From: Metaruminococcus_A sp003150405
GTDB lineage: Bacteria; Bacillota; Clostridia; Oscillospirales; Ruminococcaceae
Direction: 5' to 3'
NCBI GenBank assembly: GCA_902489745.1
Contig: CABUBB010000004.1
Span: 62,001-126,000, forward strand
DNA: 64,000 nucleotides
Shown here: piece after piece, positions 60,682 through 64,000 of the stretch
Layout of the letters: every line of letters begins with the position of its first letter
How positions within the stretch are numbered: position 1 is the first letter of the stretch
Notes under the pieces: generated by a model
Database searches by the model: none
The model's input: only the letters and a program-made list of their open reading frames with translations
Told to the model about the DNA's origin: nothing
Program-made: the position numbers and the translations under genes

Positions 60682-62976
60682 ATGAATGAAAAAACAATAC
60701 AAAAACGGCTGCGCAATACGACCATTTTAATTACCATTGCCAGCATTTTATTGATTATCTGCGGAAGCGTGATTTCCAATTTTCTTCAAAACTCCCTGCG
60801 GACTGTTTCTCAGGAGCAGATGAAGGCAGAGGCGGATGAGTATAAAAATCGGATCTTAAAACAAATTGATGCTGACTTTCAGTCGGTGAACACCCTTTCC
60901 AGTTTTATTGAATACAGCTATACCGTTGATTTAGAACATTTTGCAGAGCGGCTGGATGAAGCCAACCGAAACAATGACTTTTTAACCATGGCCTATTTTC
61001 CCAAAGATGGAAACGGCGTTATTGCAACTCTTGGGCAAGCAGTTGAAACAGGGGTCCCATTATCCTCGCTTGCCCCGGAATCGATTGGTGTTATTGAAAA
61101 TGCGTGGGAGGGAGAGCAGACCGTTTCCAGACTTTTTGAGAGTGAAATTTCGCACGAGCGGGTTTTTGCTTACGGTGTTCCAGTCTATGACAACGGCGTC
61201 ATTATTGGCGCCCTAGCCGTGAGCGACCACGTTGAAATATTTTCGGACATTCTGGTCGGCAATACCGTTTTCGGCGGCAACGGGTACATCCACATGGTGG
61301 GAAGCGAGGGAAAGTTTCTCATAAGATCCTCTGAGTCGATTGTACAGGAAGAGATGAATACCATTTTTGACGGCCCATACATTTCTCAAGAAAACCGGGA
61401 TGTCACCAAAAACGCCATGCTTAACCAAAAGGAATTCTCTTCCACCTTCCGCTATCAAAACAGTTTTTACCAATTTCTGTTAGAACCCGTTGGGGTAAAC
61501 GGATGGTACCTACTTTGCGTAAATACTGCACAGGACTCCGATTCCACTATTTATCATATTGTGCAGGTGACCCAGATCACCTTTATCGCTGTTATTCTGT
61601 TGGCCGTCTTTTTAATTCTTTACGGCTACCGGCTGCTGCGTAAAAACAACAAGGAACTCATACGCCTTGCCTACCACGATACCCTGACCGGTGCGAACAA
61701 TCTCATCCGGTTTCGTCAGAAATTACAGGGAGCGCTGGAAAAATCCGGCGGCAGCGTTGCCGCTGTAAATGTTCGCCAATTTACGTTTATTGGCGAGATC
61801 TTTGGAAAAGAGCAGGCGAACCAGCTACTCTGTTATATGAGAAAGGTGATGGAACGCCATCTTGCCCTCGATGAATTTTGCTGCCGCGACTCGGCTGATT
61901 GGTTTTACTTATTTTTAAAGGATACCAGCCCGGAAGCGGTTGGCGCCAGAATGTCCGCCCTCATGGATGAAATCAGCAGTATTAGCAAGGCCAGTCGCAG
62001 CAACTACCAGCTGGTTTTGTACTGCGGCGTCGCCATATCAGAACCCAATAAAGACCCGGCGCAGGAGGCCGACCGTCTTATGACAAAGGTCTTATTTGCG
62101 CTGGATAAGGCAAAGGGCGCGCATCAAAACAACATTTGGTTCTACGACGCAGAACTCCACAAAACTGAGGAGCTGGAAAACTATGTGGAAAGCCACATGC
62201 ACCAAGCATTGCAGGACAGGGAATTTAAGCTGTTCCTCCAGCCAAAAATAGACTTGAAAACCAACCGGCTTGGCGGGGCTGAAGCATTGGTGCGCTGGGT
62301 TACCAGAACCGGAAAAATGCTGTTCCCAGACCAGTTTATACCGTTGTTTGAGCGCAGCGGTTTCTGCACCCAGCTGGATTTGTATATGGTGGAGCTTGCC
62401 TGCCAGCAGCTTCGGGAATGGATAGACCAGGGTATCCCGCCGATTCCAATCTCGATTAATCAGTCCAAGCTGTTGTTCTATGAGGCCGATTACCCGGAAA
62501 AACTATGCCGCCTAATTGAGCGATACAACATCCCGGCCGAGCTGATTACATTGGAAATTTTAGAAGGGCTGGCGTTGGAAAATGTAGAAGCGCTCAACCG
62601 CCGCATAGAGCTGCTGCAAACAAAAGGCTTCCGCATTTCAATGGATGATTTTGGCAGCGGATATTCTTCACTGAACACCCTGAGCAAGCTGAGGATTGAC
62701 GAGTTGAAACTGGACAGGGGCTTTTTGCAGGATATATCAAACGACGAAAATGAGCGGGCACAGTTGATTATGGGGCAGATTGTCAAGCTGACCAAACAGC
62801 TGCGCATCACCACCGTAGTCGAAGGGGTTGAAACGCAGGCCAACGAACAAATGATTCGGGAAATGGGCTGCGACTACGGGCAGGGCTACTATTACAGCAA
62901 GCCCATTGATGCACAAACCTTTTCTGCGTATTACAGGAACCAACTGCTGAATGGAGCCGAAGGTTTTAAAAGCTGA
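60682..62976 (+). CDS. Membrane-bound c-di-GMP phosphodiesterase (EAL) with degenerate GGDEF domain
   Basis: A 764-residue protein: TM1 (residues 12-34), an extracellular sensor of the Cache type (35-290), TM2 (about 295-318), a GGDEF-fold domain (325-480) and an EAL domain (510-760). The GGDEF motif is replaced by SADWF (residues 404-408), so it should not make c-di-GMP and may only bind GTP or c-di-GMP. The EAL domain is complete: EALVRW (Glu534), INQS, LEILEG, MDDFGSGYSSL, LKLDRG and VVEGVE supply the metal ligands and general base. Predicted role: degrade c-di-GMP in response to an outside signal. It has a good promoter and a strong terminator. Confidence 0.92.
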   Translation: MNEKTIQKRLRNTTILITIASILLIICGSVISNFLQNSLRTVSQEQMKAEADEYKNRILKQIDADFQSVNTLSSFIEYSYTVDLEHFAERLDEANRNNDFLTMAYFPKDGNGVIATLGQAVETGVPLSSLAPESIGVIENAWEGEQTVSRLFESEISHERVFAYGVPVYDNGVIIGALAVSDHVEIFSDILVGNTVFGGNGYIHMVGSEGKFLIRSSESIVQEEMNTIFDGPYISQENRDVTKNAMLNQKEFSSTFRYQNSFYQFLLEPVGVNGWYLLCVNTAQDSDSTIYHIVQVTQITFIAVILLAVFLILYGYRLLRKNNKELIRLAYHDTLTGANNLIRFRQKLQGALEKSGGSVAAVNVRQFTFIGEIFGKEQANQLLCYMRKVMERHLALDEFCCRDSADWFYLFLKDTSPEAVGARMSALMDEISSISKASRSNYQLVLYCGVAISEPNKDPAQEADRLMTKVLFALDKAKGAHQNNIWFYDAELHKTEELENYVESHMHQALQDREFKLFLQPKIDLKTNRLGGAEALVRWVTRTGKMLFPDQFIPLFERSGFCTQLDLYMVELACQQLREWIDQGIPPIPISINQSKLLFYEADYPEKLCRLIERYNIPAELITLEILEGLALENVEALNRRIELLQTKGFRISMDDFGSGYSSLNTLSKLRIDELKLDRGFLQDISNDENERAQLIMGQIVKLTKQLRITTVVEGVETQANEQMIREMGCDYGQGYYYSKPIDAQTFSAYYRNQLLNGAEGFKS

Positions 62977-63019
62977 CGGAGTCTGCGGCTGTATGGCAAA
63001 GCTCTTCAAAGAGCACTAC

Positions 63020-63058
63020 AAAAAAAGACTGGGAACCTACGGTTCCCGGTCTTTTTTT
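63020..63058 (+). terminator. Bidirectional terminator between EAL gene and GH43 gene
   Basis: AAAAAAGACTGGGAACC pairs with GGTTCCCGGTCTTTTTT around TAC (one G-T pair), with T-runs on both sides, between convergent genes. Confidence 0.92.
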
Positions 63059-63061
63059 GTT

Positions 63062-64000
63062 TTACGGCCGAACGACAACCGTTGTTTGAACCTGTGTCAG
63101 CGCTGGATTCAAATCACGGGCGGCGGTCATGTCAAATCTTGGATTTCCGTTGATATCAAAATGAACGCGGCGAATCCCGGTGCAGCGCAGCCCACCGTCC
63201 AAGATATAATGCTCCTCCGCGTGGAAGGTAATCATCAAATTCCCCTGCTCGTCCACATAAAACGCATTGTGGCCAGGGCCAAACTCATCCCCCGAAAAAT
63301 AGGACATCACCGGGGCGCTGCTTTTTACCCAACGGTTGGGGTCCAGAAGACTGCCCCCGCGTTTTGCGGTGAGCATCCCCAGTACATAGCTGTATCCTCC
63401 AGCTGCACCCCCAGAATAGGTGAGGAAAACAGCGTCTTCCGTTACAAAGGCGTAAGGGCCTTCATTGTTAATGGTATGGTGGACATTTTCCCAGCCATAA
63501 ACCGGCCGGGTCAGCAATACCGGCTCGCTTGTCAGCTTCCACGGCTGTGCCGGGTCGGTTGAAGCAATATAAATCATAGATCCGGAGTCATCTGGTTTTC
63601 CGGTCCAAATCCGGTAGGACCACGCCAGATAATCAATGCCGTCGGCGTTGAAATGGGTCATATCCAGCGTAATGTCGTTGACGCCCTCAGACAGGAAACT
63701 CCCGTCCATCCGCTGGACGCGGACAGGTTCTTCCCAATCCGCCGCGTTGATGATGCTACCGCCTTTTTTGAGCTTCATCATGTGGCATTGCGGCCCCCAC
63801 TTCACCCCGCTGACCGCAAACAAAATGTAGAGCTCGCCGCCAATGATGTGAAATTCCGGGGCCCAAAAGGTTTGCAGAAAGCCCCTTTGCTCGTCCTTAT
63901 CCAAAATCAGATGTTCCTCTGCGCCGTTAAAAAGGCCCTCAACAGTGTCGGCTTCCCGGGCGTAAAGGCCAATGTAATCAACATTGTCGTTGGTTGCAAG
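63062..64000 (-). CDS. Glycoside hydrolase family 43-type enzyme, 5' end outside window
   Basis: About 312 residues of the C-terminal part are visible; the start lies beyond the right edge (the frame is open to position 64000). The text shows WAPEFHIIGGELYILFAVSG (the WAPE motif of the five-bladed propeller with the conserved Asp/Glu triad), then EGVNDITLDM and GPGHNAFYVDEQGNLMITFH, which are typical of GH43. These enzymes remove arabinose or xylose side chains. There is no sign of a carbohydrate-binding module in the visible part. The exact activity (arabinofuranosidase, xylosidase or arabinanase) cannot be told. Confidence 0.85.
   Translation of the reverse strand, partial: LATNDNVDYIGLYAREADTVEGLFNGAEEHLILDKDEQRGFLQTFWAPEFHIIGGELYILFAVSGVKWGPQCHMMKLKKGGSIINAADWEEPVRVQRMDGSFLSEGVNDITLDMTHFNADGIDYLAWSYRIWTGKPDDSGSMIYIASTDPAQPWKLTSEPVLLTRPVYGWENVHHTINNEGPYAFVTEDAVFLTYSGGAAGGYSYVLGMLTAKRGGSLLDPNRWVKSSAPVMSYFSGDEFGPGHNAFYVDEQGNLMITFHAEEHYILDGGLRCTGIRRVHFDINGNPRFDMTAARDLNPALTQVQTTVVVRP

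Overview
This 64 kb window looks like the chromosome of a strictly anaerobic, spore-forming Gram-positive bacterium of the class Clostridia, most likely Oscillospiraceae/Ruminococcaceae. The basis is: strong GGAGG ribosome-binding sites, many TTGACA-17-TATAAT promoters, a single-chain 1.24 k-residue PurL, a two-gene 2-oxoacid:ferredoxin oxidoreductase, a collagen-like (BclA-type) protein, an NPQTG wall-anchored surface protein and remains of a Tn1549-like conjugative element. No assignment below genus level is possible from the sequence alone.

Layout. 0-3.8 kb: minus-strand operon of an ABC exporter, a Gfo/Idh/MocA oxidoreductase and a polysaccharide deacetylase behind a long, possibly structured leader. 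4-6.8 kb: minus-strand unit of a membrane-anchored protein, a GH27 alpha-galactosidase and a cytidylate-kinase-like protein. 6.9-13.7 kb: alpha/beta hydrolase, a divergent LysR / iron alcohol dehydrogenase pair, and an overlapping pair joining a Rieske-tailed FAD oxidoreductase to a tocopherol-cyclase-like protein. 14-17.8 kb: a decayed integrative element (VirD4, replication initiator, DUF5697-like and integrase fragments) enclosing a live promoter and two exported-protein genes, plus a GrpB gene broken by a stop codon. 18 kb: tRNA-Asp/tRNA-Thr operon. 18.7-21.1 kb: large surface protein whose promoter abuts a heptanucleotide tandem repeat.

21.5-27.4 kb is the most interesting region. Three separate transcription units (PiT transporter plus DUF47/PhoU-like protein; HlyC/CorC-type transporter; YbhN/flippase-like membrane protein) each begin with the same arrangement: TTGAC[A/T]-17-TATACT, then a near-identical 51-nt RNA element (two stacked helices with an invariant 15-nt bulge), then an intrinsic terminator before the gene. 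This looks like a small riboswitch or other attenuation device. I do not recognise the class.

27.5-33.8 kb: two MATE exporters (one behind a separate promoter-hairpin-terminator leader, one in a MarR operon), the collagen-like protein and small proteins. 33.9-43.9 kb: housekeeping genes (HPr-like protein, mtaB, purL, VTT-domain protein, tRNA-Phe/Gly, second flippase-like protein, NSS transporter). 44-46.4 kb: three tandem paralogues of an exported-protein family whose fourth member lies in the element scar at 16.4 kb. 46.6-50.5 kb: P-loop protein, GH36 alpha-galactosidase and zinc dehydrogenase. 51.2-55.7 kb: complete L-rhamnose operon rhaB-rhaA-rhaD plus AraC regulator. 56-59.5 kb: 2-oxoacid:ferredoxin oxidoreductase. 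59.7-63 kb: a Tim44-like protein frameshifted by an 11-bp tandem duplication, and an EAL phosphodiesterase with a degenerate GGDEF domain. The right edge cuts a GH43-type glycosidase.

Taken together the genes suggest a gut-type saccharolytic fermenter that uses galactosides, rhamnose and arabinose/xylose-type side chains. No intact insertion sequence, CRISPR array or prophage is visible. Protein-family names rest on motif recognition; no database search was run.
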